From JAJFJD01 sp965228695 (lineage in GTDB: Bacteria; Pseudomonadota; Alphaproteobacteria; UBA8366): 64,000 bases of DNA. Below are positions 42,242 to 50,967 of this stretch, piece by piece. Within the stretch, counting starts at the first letter, position 1, and each line of letters starts with the position of its first letter. The position numbers and the translations under genes are program-made. The stretch spans positions 2,294,001-2,358,000 of the forward strand of contig CBDDIB010000002.1 of the NCBI GenBank assembly GCA_965228695.1. The letters run 5' to 3'. The notes beneath the pieces are model-generated. The model was not told the origin of the DNA, did not search any database, and was given only the letters and a program-made list of their open reading frames with translations.

Positions 42242-43906
42242 ATGAACGACAAGACCCCGGCCGGAACACGCCAACGAAGCTACAACGACCTCCACGAACA
42301 TATCGCGGCGCTGGACAAGGCCGGATTGCTGACGACGATCGACGCGCCGATCAACAAGGACACGGAGATGCATCCGTTGGTCCGTTGGCAATTCCGCGGC
42401 GGCATCCCCGAGCCGGAGCGAAAAGCCTTCTTGTTCAACAATGTCACGGACAGCCGCGGCCGTAGCTACGACATCCCTGTCGTGATCGGCGCGCTGGCCG
42501 CAAACGCCGAGATTTACCGCATCGGCATCGGCGTGGACCGGATCGAGGATATCGGGCCGCAATGGGACCATGCCTTCAGCAACCCCGTTCGACCCAATGT
42601 CGTCGAGGACGCGCCGGTCCACGAAATCGTTTTGCAAGGCGATGACGTGAAAGGCGAGGGCAAGGGATTGGATGCCTTGCCGATCCCGATCTCCACGCCG
42701 GGTTTCGATGTCGGTCCGTATTTCACCGCGGCGACCTGGATCACCAAGGATCCGGATGACGGCGTGCAGAATATGGGTGTCTACCGGGGCAACCTGAAAG
42801 CGCCGGACCGCGTCGCCGTGATGATGCTGATGTCGATGCAGGCCGGCGGTTACTACCACTGGAAGAAATATCAGGAACGCGGCGAGCGGATGCCCGTGGC
42901 GATTATCCTCGGCTGCCCGCCGGTGGTCGAATACACCGGGCCGGCCAAGGTGAAGCTGGGCGTCGATGAGCTGTCCGTGGCGGGCGGCCTCGGCGGCGGT
43001 CCGATCAACGTGGCGAAGGGGAAGACCGTAGACCTGATGGTGCCCGCCGAAGCGCAAGTCATCGTCGAAGGGTATATGGACCCCGAGTATCTTGAGCCGG
43101 AGGGGCCGTTCGGCGAATCGCACGGCTATGTCGCGCTCGAGGAATACAATCTGGTCATGGACGTGACGGCGATCACCCGGCGCAAGGACGCGGTGATCAG
43201 TTCGATCATCTCGCAGGTCACGCCGAGCGAGTCGAGCGTCATCAAACGCGTTGCCTACGAGCCGCAATATCTCAGCCATCTGCGCGACACGCTCAGCATC
43301 AAGGGCGTCAAGAAGGTTTCGATGCACGAGCCGCTGACGAACCTGCGCCGTGTCGTCTTCGTGCAGTTCGAGCGCGACGTGCCGCGGACCGAGATATGGC
43401 GCGGGTTATACGGCATTTCCGCCTTGCAGCCGGCCGTCGGCAAGTATTGCATCGCGATCAACGAGGACATCGATCCCGACAGCGGCGATGCGGTCTTCTG
43501 GGCGCTGTCGTATCGCGCAAACCCGGATCTCGACGTGCAGATCCTGAAGCATCGCGCGCGCGGGCACGGGCCGGTGCTGAAAGGCGTGGACTCGGATTCG
43601 ACCATGCTGATCGACGCCACGCTGAAAGCCGACATGCCGCCGGTGGCGCTGCCCAAGAAGGAATACATGGAGCACGCCAAGGAGCTATGGGAAAAGTTGG
43701 GCCTGCCGCCGCTGAAACCGGAATCACCCTGGTACGGGTATTCCCTCGGCGATTGGAACGACGATTGGGACTTGGCTGCCGAGCGTGCGGCGCAGGGCGA
43801 CTATCTCCGGAACGGTGAACGGTCGGCGCAGTGGAAGCGCAAGCTGGAGAATCCGCAGGTCCCGATCCGCGACGTGCTCGGCAAAGATTTCTTCGATAAG
43901 GATTGA
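42242..43906 (+). CDS. UbiD-family decarboxylase
   Basis: ATG 42242 with GCAGGAGACGCCC upstream; 554 residues. Typical UbiD fold segments are MGVYRGNLKAPDRVAVMMLM (about 179-198), GGLGGGPINVAKGKTVDLMV, EVIV-like AQVIVEGYMDPEYLEPEGPF (about 275-294) and GESHGYV. This region contains the Glu/Arg network around prenylated FMN. The enzyme (de)carboxylates aromatic or unsaturated acids using cofactor made by UbiX, encoded 6 bp downstream. The substrate is unlikely to be the ubiquinone precursor alone, because the neighbourhood is catabolic. Confidence 0.9.
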   Translation: MNDKTPAGTRQRSYNDLHEHIAALDKAGLLTTIDAPINKDTEMHPLVRWQFRGGIPEPERKAFLFNNVTDSRGRSYDIPVVIGALAANAEIYRIGIGVDRIEDIGPQWDHAFSNPVRPNVVEDAPVHEIVLQGDDVKGEGKGLDALPIPISTPGFDVGPYFTAATWITKDPDDGVQNMGVYRGNLKAPDRVAVMMLMSMQAGGYYHWKKYQERGERMPVAIILGCPPVVEYTGPAKVKLGVDELSVAGGLGGGPINVAKGKTVDLMVPAEAQVIVEGYMDPEYLEPEGPFGESHGYVALEEYNLVMDVTAITRRKDAVISSIISQVTPSESSVIKRVAYEPQYLSHLRDTLSIKGVKKVSMHEPLTNLRRVVFVQFERDVPRTEIWRGLYGISALQPAVGKYCIAINEDIDPDSGDAVFWALSYRANPDLDVQILKHRARGHGPVLKGVDSDSTMLIDATLKADMPPVALPKKEYMEHAKELWEKLGLPPLKPESPWYGYSLGDWNDDWDLAAERAAQGDYLRNGERSAQWKRKLENPQVPIRDVLGKDFFDKD

Positions 43907-43912
43907 GCCGAC

Positions 43913-44503
43913 ATGGCCGACAAACCCCGCCTCATCGTTGGCATCAGCGGCGCCTCGGGCGTGATCTATGGCATCCGGATGCTCGAGGCCTTGAGCAAGC
44001 TGCCGGTGGAAAGCCATCTCGTCATGTCCAAGTCCGCCGAGATGACCATCGCCTATGAGACCGACATGAAGTCGGCCGATGTGAAGGCCTTAGCCGATGT
44101 TGTTTATCCAATCTCGGACATCGGGGCGTCGATTTCCTCGGGATCGTTCCGGACCATGGGGATGGTGGTGGCGCCCTGCACGATCCGCAGCCTGTCGGAG
44201 ATCGCCGGCGGCGTGACCTCCTCGCTGCTCAGCCGTGCCGCCGACGTGGTGCTGAAGGAACGGCGGCGCCTTGTCCTGTTGCTGCGCGAGACGCCGCTGC
44301 ATGCCGGGCATATCCAATCGATGCTGCGGGCGACCGAGATGGGCGCGATCATCGCCCCGCCGGTGCCGGCCTTCTACACCCGGCCGCAGACGTTGGACGA
44401 CGTCGTCAATCAGACGGTGGGGCGGGTCCTTGACCTGTTCGACATCGATTCCGGACTGCCGCAGCGCTGGGGCGAGGACGTGGACGGCGGCCGAAAGATA
44501 TAG
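43913..44503 (+). CDS. ubiX: UbiX-family flavin prenyltransferase
   Basis: A 196-residue flavoprotein: LIVGISGASGVIYGIRMLEA (about 6-25), SKSAEMTI and the GSFRTMGMVVAPCTIRSLSE segment (about 76-95), and LRETPLHAGHIQSMLRATEM. It makes prenylated FMN from FMN and dimethylallyl phosphate for the UbiD enzyme immediately upstream (6-bp gap). The pairing indicates a dedicated decarboxylase system. Confidence 0.93.
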   Translation: MADKPRLIVGISGASGVIYGIRMLEALSKLPVESHLVMSKSAEMTIAYETDMKSADVKALADVVYPISDIGASISSGSFRTMGMVVAPCTIRSLSEIAGGVTSSLLSRAADVVLKERRRLVLLLRETPLHAGHIQSMLRATEMGAIIAPPVPAFYTRPQTLDDVVNQTVGRVLDLFDIDSGLPQRWGEDVDGGRKI

Positions 44504-44584
44504 TGCCGGCGCGAGTTGACGGCTCTCGCAGCCCGGCGTTAGGATTCCGGGCAAATCAATACTTTGAACGAATGTGGAGGCGTG

Positions 44585-45598
44585 ATGTCTGATCTAAGGA
44601 CAGACGGCGTCAAGGTCGTGGGCACTCCGACGGAAATGCTCGATCGGGACGTCGAGGGCGATCCCGCCTGGGTCGGCGACACCGATATCCCCGACGGCGG
44701 AAGAGCCTTCCTGACGAAAGCGTGTTTGGACGAGCTGCAAACGGCTGCGCGGACGCTGCGGGATAACCCGCTGCCGCTGCTGGCCGTCAGGCAGGACGAT
44801 TTCGAATTGGAAGCCTGCCGCGCGTTGATGCGCGACGTGAAGCATCAACTCGATGACGGGATCGGGTTCGCAATCCTCGACCGTCTGCCGCTCGACGACC
44901 TGAGCACGGAGGAGGCCGAGTCCTGTTATTGGCTGCTCGGCTCGATGCTCGGCCGCGCGGTGGCGCAGAAATACAACGGCCTGATGAAGTATGACGTGCG
45001 GGACACCGGCGCGCAGCCGCTCGCCGGCAACGGTGTGCGGTCGTCCATCACCAACAAGGGGCAGAGTTATCACACCGATAATTCCTATGACATGGCGCCG
45101 GACTATGTCGCACTGATGTGTTTCCAACCGTCGATGGAAGGCGGGGTCAGCGGATTGGTGAGCTTCCAGACGGTCCACAACGAATTGCGGAAACGGCATC
45201 CCGACCTGCTCGAACGGTTGTACAAGCCGTTCTACTTCGATCGGCAGCGCGAGCATGCGGAGGATGACGCACTGGTGTCACAGACGCCGGTTTTCCGATG
45301 CGTCGACGGGCGGCTGTCGGTGCGGTTTTCCGAAAGGCTGATCGAGCAGGCCTTCGAGATGCGCGGCGAGGAATTCGATGCCGAGAGCCGGCGGGCGATC
45401 GACGCGATGCTCGAGATCATGAATGCGCCCGGCATGGACAAGGAATTCGCCTTCGAGCGCGGGCAAATTCAGATCGTCAACAACACGCGGCTCGGTCATC
45501 GCCGGACGGGCTTCAAGGACTGGCCCGATCCGGAGCGCAAGCGGCACCTTGTCCGGCTGTGGTTCCGGAACAGCGGCCGGCCGTTTTACGCCGGATAA
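44585..45598 (+). CDS. TauD/TfdA-like dioxygenase, expanded subfamily (copy 4)
   Basis: ATG 44585 preceded by GGAGG (44576-44580) gives 337 residues. Ligands are H163 and D165 (SYHTDNSYDMAPDYVALMCF) and H305 (LGHRRTGFKDWPDPERKRH). Compared with the other copies it has a 3-5 residue insertion after HTD and lacks the long C-terminal tail. It follows the UbiD/UbiX pair by 82 bp and precedes a dienelactone hydrolase by 45 bp on the same strand, so it may act between decarboxylation and hydrolysis. Confidence 0.88.
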   Translation: MSDLRTDGVKVVGTPTEMLDRDVEGDPAWVGDTDIPDGGRAFLTKACLDELQTAARTLRDNPLPLLAVRQDDFELEACRALMRDVKHQLDDGIGFAILDRLPLDDLSTEEAESCYWLLGSMLGRAVAQKYNGLMKYDVRDTGAQPLAGNGVRSSITNKGQSYHTDNSYDMAPDYVALMCFQPSMEGGVSGLVSFQTVHNELRKRHPDLLERLYKPFYFDRQREHAEDDALVSQTPVFRCVDGRLSVRFSERLIEQAFEMRGEEFDAESRRAIDAMLEIMNAPGMDKEFAFERGQIQIVNNTRLGHRRTGFKDWPDPERKRHLVRLWFRNSGRPFYAG

Positions 45599-45643
45599 CC
45601 CGCTCGGGGGAAACGGGCCTTCGGGCAACAGCAGGAGGGTGAA

Positions 45644-46345
45644 ATGTCGGAACTTGTGGAAGTCGAAGTCGACGGCAGCCCCATGCGGATCTGCACCGCG
45701 TCGCCCGCGGGCGATGGGCCCTTTCCCGCGGTCCTGGTGACGATACACGGTGGCGGCCTGGATGAATTCGAGTTCGATCTCGCGGACAAGCTGGCGGCGG
45801 AAGGCTACATGACCGCGGCGCCGGACATCTTTCATCGCCAGCCCGAGGGCCTGGACCGGGCGGCGAAGCGCGAAGCCCTGACCGACGATGGCTTGATCGC
45901 CGACGCGAATGCGGGTCTCGCCTGGCTGGAGAGCACGGGCCGGGCCGACCTTGGCCGTACCGCGATACTCGGCCACTGCATGGGCGGGCGGCACGCCTAC
46001 TTGGGGGCCAGCGTGAACTCGGTTTTCCGATGCGTCGTCGCCTATTACGGCGGCAATATGTTCGTGCCCTGGGGGCATGACGGCCCATCGCCCTTCGACC
46101 GGCTGAGCAACCTGAAGATTCCGGTGATCGCATTCTACGGCAACGACGATCCCAACCCGTCGCCGGACGACGTGGACAAGATCGACGCGGAACTGGACAA
46201 GCTCGGCGTGCCGCACGAGTTCCACCGCTATGACGGCGCGGGCCATGCCTTCCAGAATTTCACGTCTGAGGAATCCTACCGCGACGGACCGACCAAGGAT
46301 TCATGGGGCCGGACGGTCAACTTCCTGAATCAGCATATCGGCTGA
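45644..46345 (+). CDS. Dienelactone hydrolase family protein
   Basis: A 233-residue alpha/beta hydrolase starting at ATG 45644 after AGGAGGGTGAA. The catalytic triad of dienelactone hydrolases is visible: Cys in LGHCMGGRHAYLG (about 110), Asp in YGNDDPNPSPDDV (about 169) and His in GAGHAFQNF (about 203). It hydrolyses lactones such as dienelactone in aromatic ring-cleavage pathways. Its place after UbiD/UbiX/TauD supports a role in aromatic acid degradation. Confidence 0.9.
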   Translation: MSELVEVEVDGSPMRICTASPAGDGPFPAVLVTIHGGGLDEFEFDLADKLAAEGYMTAAPDIFHRQPEGLDRAAKREALTDDGLIADANAGLAWLESTGRADLGRTAILGHCMGGRHAYLGASVNSVFRCVVAYYGGNMFVPWGHDGPSPFDRLSNLKIPVIAFYGNDDPNPSPDDVDKIDAELDKLGVPHEFHRYDGAGHAFQNFTSEESYRDGPTKDSWGRTVNFLNQHIG

Positions 46346-46448
46346 CTCGGCGGACGGCACCGGCGCATAATCACATCGGCGCGACTGCATATTGCATTCC
46401 GCATTGCACTCCCGCACGGTTGTCCGCGGAAAATCGGGAGGTGTAGCG

Positions 46449-47318
46449 ATGCGTAATTCCTTTAAATTCATATTTATCGCCGTTGCGGCGGTCTTCGTTT
46501 CGACGGTGCAGGCGGTTCCGGCACAGGCGCAAACAGCCGCGAAACGGTCGATCACGAAGATCGCGGGCGATGTGTACCGGTTCCAGAACAAGTTCCACTT
46601 CTCCGTCTTCATGGTGACGCCGCAAGGCGTGATCGTGACCGACCCGATCAACGCCGACGCGGCGTCCTGGCTGAAGGCGGAAATCGCCAAACGGTTCAAC
46701 CAACCGGTCAAATACGTCATCTACAGCCACGATCACCGCGATCACATCGCCGGCGCGGACGCATTCGCCGACACCGCGCTCTATGTCGGACATGAGAAGG
46801 CCAAGGCGACGATCGTCGGCGAAAAGCGGCCGGCTCCGCCGCCGGACATCACCTTCTCGGACCGCATGACGCTCGAACTCGGCGGAAAGCAGGTGGAGTT
46901 GATCTATGTCGGCAAGAGTCATTCCGACAATACGATCGTCATGCGCTTCCCGGCGGAGCGCGTGCTCTTCGCGGTCGACATCGTAACGGTCAACCGGCTG
47001 CCCTATAAGACGCTGAGCGATTCCTACTGGCCGGACTGGATCAACGCGCTGAAGGTGGTCGAGGCGCAGGATTTCGACATCCTTGCGCCCGGACATGGCA
47101 AGCTCGGCACCAAGGCGGACGTGGCCGCGCATCGCGGATACTTGCAGGACCTGTATGACGGCGTCGTCGCCGGCGCACGGGCCGGCAAATCGCTCGACGA
47201 CCTGAAGGCATCCCTGACCCTGGATAAATACAAAGGCTGGGGACGCTACAAGGAGTGGCGGGCGATGAACATCGAAGGCGTCTACCAGCGCGTCCAATTG
47301 CAGCGGCGCGGTAATTAG
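46449..47318 (+). CDS. Secreted metallo-beta-lactamase-fold hydrolase
   Basis: ATG 46449 with GGAGG 7 nt upstream gives 289 residues with a signal peptide (about 1-27, MRNSFKFIFIAVAAVFVSTV). The MBL zinc motif HxHxDH is present as SHDHRDHIAGAD (about 96-107), with further His/Asp in GKSHSDNTIVM and APGHGKLG. It resembles SoxH/quinoprotein-relay-type or N-acyl-type MBL hydrolases rather than class B beta-lactamases. The substrate is unknown. Confidence 0.85.
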   Translation: MRNSFKFIFIAVAAVFVSTVQAVPAQAQTAAKRSITKIAGDVYRFQNKFHFSVFMVTPQGVIVTDPINADAASWLKAEIAKRFNQPVKYVIYSHDHRDHIAGADAFADTALYVGHEKAKATIVGEKRPAPPPDITFSDRMTLELGGKQVELIYVGKSHSDNTIVMRFPAERVLFAVDIVTVNRLPYKTLSDSYWPDWINALKVVEAQDFDILAPGHGKLGTKADVAAHRGYLQDLYDGVVAGARAGKSLDDLKASLTLDKYKGWGRYKEWRAMNIEGVYQRVQLQRRGN

Positions 47319-47351
47319 TACTTCTCGCCGCGGGTTCGTTCTCCGCATACA

Positions 47352-47458
47352 TGCTTCGACAGGCTCAGCATGAGGATCGCGTTTTTCGGCATGCCTGCCG
47401 GTGGCTGGACGCTGCGCCTATCCGTTACTGTATCCTCGTCCTGAGCTTGTCGAAGGAC
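47352..47458. repeat. REP/BIME-type palindromic element
   Basis: An inverted pair: CTTCGACAGGCTCAGC(A)TGAGG at 47354-47375 and TCCTCGTCCTGAGCTTGTCG at 47433-47452. This CTTCGACA(A/G)GCTCAGGA core is the common extragenic repeat of many Alphaproteobacteria. It lies between the convergent MBL and TauD-like genes, the usual REP location, and may help end transcription from both sides. Confidence 0.75.
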
Positions 47459-47471
47459 GGCGGCGCTAGGC

Positions 47472-48461
47472 TCAGGCGTGCGCGCCGCCGCGTAGCGCGC
47501 CGGCCTCGACGCTGCCCCAAACCACTTTGTGGCTCTCGGGCAGCGGCCGGCTGTTCGGCATTGAGAGCCAGATCCGCAACAGCAGCCGATCGAGGCGATC
47601 GCCGGGCGAATCCACGAACGGGGTGCGCCCGTGATAGATCACGTGATTGTTCAGCAACTGCAGGTCGCCGGGGGCCAACGGCATCTCGAAACAAAATTCG
47701 TCCGCCAGGTCGATCAGCATGTCGAGCGCTTCGACCTGCGTGTCGGTAAGCGGCGGCACGCCGGGGATATCCTGCGCCTGCTCGATGTAGGTGCGTGAAA
47801 AATGGCTGGTGAAATGGCCGTCCCGCTGTGCGAAGACCGGCAGCGGATAGGATAATGTTTCCGCGCCCACTTCGTCGCCCACGGTGCTGCGGTGATAGTC
47901 CTGATACAGCGTCGCCAACAGGTCCGGGCGGCGCTCCAGGATGGCGTCGTGAATGGCCACCGCGCTGACGATCCGGCTGATCCCGCCGGCCTTGGCGCGC
48001 CGGACGCAAAGCAGGCCGACGACATCGGTGCGGTCCGTATGCCAGCGCAGCGGGCCGCTTGAGTCGACCCGTTGGCCGCCGCTGTCGCGGATGTCGCGCA
48101 TCAGGCCGCGTCCGCCATTCTGCTGGACGGGAGTCCCGAGATATGCGCCGATGCCAAACAGCAGCCGGCGCAGATCGATCTCCGTGTAGTCGTCGACCGG
48201 GATACCCGTCAATTTGACCACACCCTGTCCGTATTCCAAGTCGTCGGCCACCGATGACAACGTGCCGGCGAAGCCGTCGAGCGGAAAATCTTGGCAGGTG
48301 ATGTCGGACCAGTCGCAGCCGCGCTGGCGGACATATTCGAGCGCAGCATCGATTTCGGCCAAGGCCGTGCCGTCGACGGGGCGAACCCAGCGTGTATCCT
48401 CGAGGAGCGTCCGGCCGCGCCAGGCGGCGGGTCCGCCGATAGGGTGAATGGATTGGGTCAT
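47472..48461 (-). CDS. TauD/TfdA-like dioxygenase, expanded subfamily (copy 5)
   Basis: ATG 48461 gives 329 residues. Ligands are H141 and D143 (RWHTDRTDVVGLLCV) and H277 (IYHGRTPFVDSPGDRLDRL). It keeps the GIGAYLGTPVQQNGGRGLMR and GGISRIVSAVAIHDA blocks but is the most diverged copy: the usual RKRHLLRLWL becomes RLLLRIWL. It stands alone between the REP element and a small secreted NTF2-like gene. Confidence 0.87.
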   Translation of the reverse strand: MTQSIHPIGGPAAWRGRTLLEDTRWVRPVDGTALAEIDAALEYVRQRGCDWSDITCQDFPLDGFAGTLSSVADDLEYGQGVVKLTGIPVDDYTEIDLRRLLFGIGAYLGTPVQQNGGRGLMRDIRDSGGQRVDSSGPLRWHTDRTDVVGLLCVRRAKAGGISRIVSAVAIHDAILERRPDLLATLYQDYHRSTVGDEVGAETLSYPLPVFAQRDGHFTSHFSRTYIEQAQDIPGVPPLTDTQVEALDMLIDLADEFCFEMPLAPGDLQLLNNHVIYHGRTPFVDSPGDRLDRLLLRIWLSMPNSRPLPESHKVVWGSVEAGALRGGAHA

Positions 48462-48562
48462 GGCAGCTCTCTTCCCATGTCCCCAGCATGACATCATAGG
48501 CGCGGCGGGCCGGCAAGTTCCAGGCCGGATCGCTGGCGTCGAAATACTTGCGGGCAGCGTGT

Positions 48563-49027
48563 CTACATCCGCGTTTTACTGGAATAGGCAGTCACCTGTA
48601 GGGAATCGCCAACCCGTTCGATGATGAAGTTGTCATGCGTTACGCCGGTGCCTTGGTGGTCGCCGATGATGATCGTTTCGATCAGGCGGGAAGTAACAGC
48701 TACTCTCGTGGGAGATTTTACTTTGATATTGATGTTTTCACGGGTCAGCTCATAAGCATCGAGCCGAATAATACTTTGATATAAAGCAGTCAAAAAATCC
48801 TGCTTTCCCATTGTTCTTCGAAAAATGTTGCCTTGATTTTGAAGATCGACGACCATTTTTATATCTTCACTTAAGAAGTCGCCGAACTTATTCATGTCCT
48901 CGGCCAAAACCGCGGCGTCCATTGCCGCAAGCATTTCCCGCACTTCGTCTTTGGTGATGCCCGTTGCCGCTGCGGTCGTTGGAAGTATAACGACGCATAA
49001 AATAAGAATATATCGAAGAATTTTCAT
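48563..49027 (-). CDS. Secreted NTF2/SnoaL-like domain protein
   Basis: ATG 49027 with GGAG upstream gives 154 residues with a signal peptide (MKILRYILILCVVILPTTAA). The mature part resembles the NTF2-like/DUF4440 cone fold: MLAAMDAAVLAEDMNKFGDF, LSEDIKMVVDL, TALYQSIIRL. Such proteins bind small hydrophobic ligands or act as isomerases. The gene is more AT-rich than its neighbours and monocistronic, hinting at recent acquisition. The function is unknown. Confidence 0.7.
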   Translation of the reverse strand: MKILRYILILCVVILPTTAAATGITKDEVREMLAAMDAAVLAEDMNKFGDFLSEDIKMVVDLQNQGNIFRRTMGKQDFLTALYQSIIRLDAYELTRENINIKVKSPTRVAVTSRLIETIIIGDHQGTGVTHDNFIIERVGDSLQVTAYSSKTRM

Positions 49028-49156
49028 AAATTTCTCCAACATATTGTGGGTGATGCCTTGGATTGTAAATATTACGGCTGATTATTTAAAATATATGAAT
49101 CGCTCTTGTTGCAGGAGTATTCAGTTTTCTGGATATTTGAGATTGCCGTCAAAGTA

Positions 49157-49192
49157 AAAGCTCCCTCCCGCGAAGCGCGGAAGGGAGCCTTG
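49157..49192 (-). terminator. Terminator of the OB-fold/thiolase-like operon
   Basis: Read leftward: AAGGCTCCCTTCCGCG-CTT-CGCGGGAGGGAGCTTTT. A long stem with one mismatch ends in a T run about 25 bp past the stop at 49215. Confidence 0.88.
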
Positions 49193-49214
49193 GTCGTCGG
49201 AATGTCCCGCCGGT

Positions 49215-50366
49215 CTACAGCGTATCTTCGCTGCCGAGGATGACGGTGCACTGGCTGGACAGGACGCCGCCGTTGCCGTGGGCGATCGCCAGATTGACGT
49301 CGTCCACCTGCCGGTCGCCGCACACGCCCTGAATCTGGCGGGCCGCTTCGATCAGCAGGAACAGGCCGTACATGCCGGGATGGCAGTAGGACAGGCCGCC
49401 GCCGTTCGTGTTGACCGGCACTTTGCCGCCGGGGCCGATGCCGTTGTTCTCGACGAATGCGCCGCCTTCGCCCTTGGCGCAGACGCCCAGGTCTTCCAGG
49501 AACAACAGCGTGTTGATCGTGAACGCGTCATACAGCTCGAACACGTCGATATCCTTCACCGTCACGCCCGCTTCCTTGTAGGCGATCGGTCCGGAATGGG
49601 CCGCACCCGACACGGTCATGTCCGGCATGGCGCTGATCATGTTGTGGCTGATGTGTTCCCCGGTGCCGAGCACGTAAACCGGCTTGGTCTTGAGGTCCTT
49701 GGCCCGTTCCGGCGTGGTGATGACGATCGCGCCGCCGCCGTCGGTCACGAGGCAGCAGTCGCGCACCGTGAAGGGATGGCTGATCATCGGCGCGTTCAGC
49801 ACGTCGTCGACGGTCAGGTCGTCCTGCCGATAGGCGACCGGGTTCAACTTGGCCCAGTTGCGTGCCGCCACGGCGATTTCGGCCAGCTGCTCGCGCGTCG
49901 TGCCGTATTCATGCATATGCCGGGACGCGGCGAGGGCATAAGCGCTCGGCGGCATCATCGGCTTATACGGATCCTCGTAGGCATTCGGCTCACGCGCCGA
50001 CGCCGCGGCCCGGCTGACCGAGCGCTGCGTGCTGCCGTAAGCGACGACGATGACCTCGCAGCAGCCGGCCGCGATGGCCGCCTGGGCGTGCGCCACATGC
50101 GCCATGAAGGACGAACCGCCGATCTGGGTGGAGTCGAAATAGGTCGGCTGGATGCCCAGATACTCGCACATCGCCATGGCGACCATGCGCGACTGGCTGG
50201 TCGCAGCGAAGTAGCCGTCGACGTCGCTCAGCTTCAGGCCGCAATTGTCGAGCGCGCGCATCGTGCCCTGCGCCATCAGGTCGAAAGGGGTCATGTCGGG
50301 GGCGACGACGCCGAGATCGGATTCCGCCGTGCCGACGATCGCGATATTTCCGCGAAGGTTGCTCAT
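49215..50366 (-). CDS. Thiolase-like protein lacking the nucleophilic Cys (Ltp2-type)
   Basis: A 383-residue thiolase-superfamily protein. The N-terminal catalytic Cys of true thiolases, in a (N/G)xCxSG turn, is absent: the matching turn reads QIGGSSFMAHVAHAQ (about 77-91). The C-terminal half keeps NTNGGGLSYCHPGMYGLF (about 326-343) and AHGNGGVLSSQCTVILG. This set, together with the OB-fold partner encoded 2 bp upstream, matches aldolases such as Ltp2/ChsH2 of steroid side-chain degradation more than condensing or cleaving thiolases. A retro-aldol step on an acyl-CoA is the best guess. Confidence 0.8.
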   Translation of the reverse strand: MSNLRGNIAIVGTAESDLGVVAPDMTPFDLMAQGTMRALDNCGLKLSDVDGYFAATSQSRMVAMAMCEYLGIQPTYFDSTQIGGSSFMAHVAHAQAAIAAGCCEVIVVAYGSTQRSVSRAAASAREPNAYEDPYKPMMPPSAYALAASRHMHEYGTTREQLAEIAVAARNWAKLNPVAYRQDDLTVDDVLNAPMISHPFTVRDCCLVTDGGGAIVITTPERAKDLKTKPVYVLGTGEHISHNMISAMPDMTVSGAAHSGPIAYKEAGVTVKDIDVFELYDAFTINTLLFLEDLGVCAKGEGGAFVENNGIGPGGKVPVNTNGGGLSYCHPGMYGLFLLIEAARQIQGVCGDRQVDDVNLAIAHGNGGVLSSQCTVILGSEDTL

Positions 50367-50368
50367 GA

Positions 50369-50746
50369 TCAGCCCTCCACCGGATCGAAGACCGGATAAA
50401 CCGGCTGGTCGTCGGTGCCGGGGATCATCCGCACTTTCACGCGCATCCCGATCTTGACCTCCGACGGATCGATATTCTCGATCCGGCTCATCATGCGAAA
50501 GCCCTCGTCCAGATCGACCATCGAGACGTCATACGGCTCGCCGTTGCGCGGGTGCAGCGTGGTCGTGGCGTAGACGGTGCCGAGACCCTTGCTGACTTTC
50601 CATTCCAGCGCGCCGCCGTCTTTCGGTGCGACCAATCGCGGATAGAACACCGCCTCGCCGTCTTCGGTGACTTGATACGCAAGGTCGCCCTTGTCGCAGT
50701 ATTCCCGGAATACCGCGAGCGGCGACGTTTCCGCCCTCTCGGACAT
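50369..50746 (-). CDS. DUF35/OB-fold protein, partner of the thiolase-like protein
   Basis: A 125-residue protein with start ATG 50746 after TTAGGGAG. The C-terminal half is an OB fold (GLGTVYATTTLHPRNGEPYD...MMSRIENIDPSEVKIGMRVK). Typical DUF35 proteins carry an N-terminal zinc ribbon with four Cys; here only one Cys remains (EYCDKGD, about 17), so zinc binding is probably lost. It lies 2 bp before the thiolase-like gene, whose Shine-Dalgarno (GGAGG) falls in its last codons. DUF35 partners activate the aldolase or thiolase. Confidence 0.85.
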   Translation of the reverse strand: MSERAETSPLAVFREYCDKGDLAYQVTEDGEAVFYPRLVAPKDGGALEWKVSKGLGTVYATTTLHPRNGEPYDVSMVDLDEGFRMMSRIENIDPSEVKIGMRVKVRMIPGTDDQPVYPVFDPVEG

Positions 50747-50967
50747 ACTCAGTAACTCCCTAATTGTGGTTACGGGCCCGGGCTTTTGTCCGGGCCGCCG
50801 GTTGGGGCCGCCCGATTATGCGGCGGGACTGCCGGCTTGTCACATCGCGGCGCGTCCGTCTGTGATATCGTCCTCGAGAATAATGCCCGACTCCGAACGC
50901 CGCGTCCTGGATCGTCGGGCCCATGAATAATGTGAACAATGCATGTTGTAACGCGGAGGATAGTCGA

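Noticed and set aside
47344..47471. Inverted repeats considered as the ends of an insertion sequence
   Set aside because: The interval is only about 100 bp, has no transposase frame or target duplication, and the repeat core matches a common alphaproteobacterial REP type.
50775..50796. GGCCCGG-N8-CCGGGCC hairpin considered as a terminator
   Set aside because: No T run follows on either strand and it lies upstream of, not downstream of, both adjacent genes.
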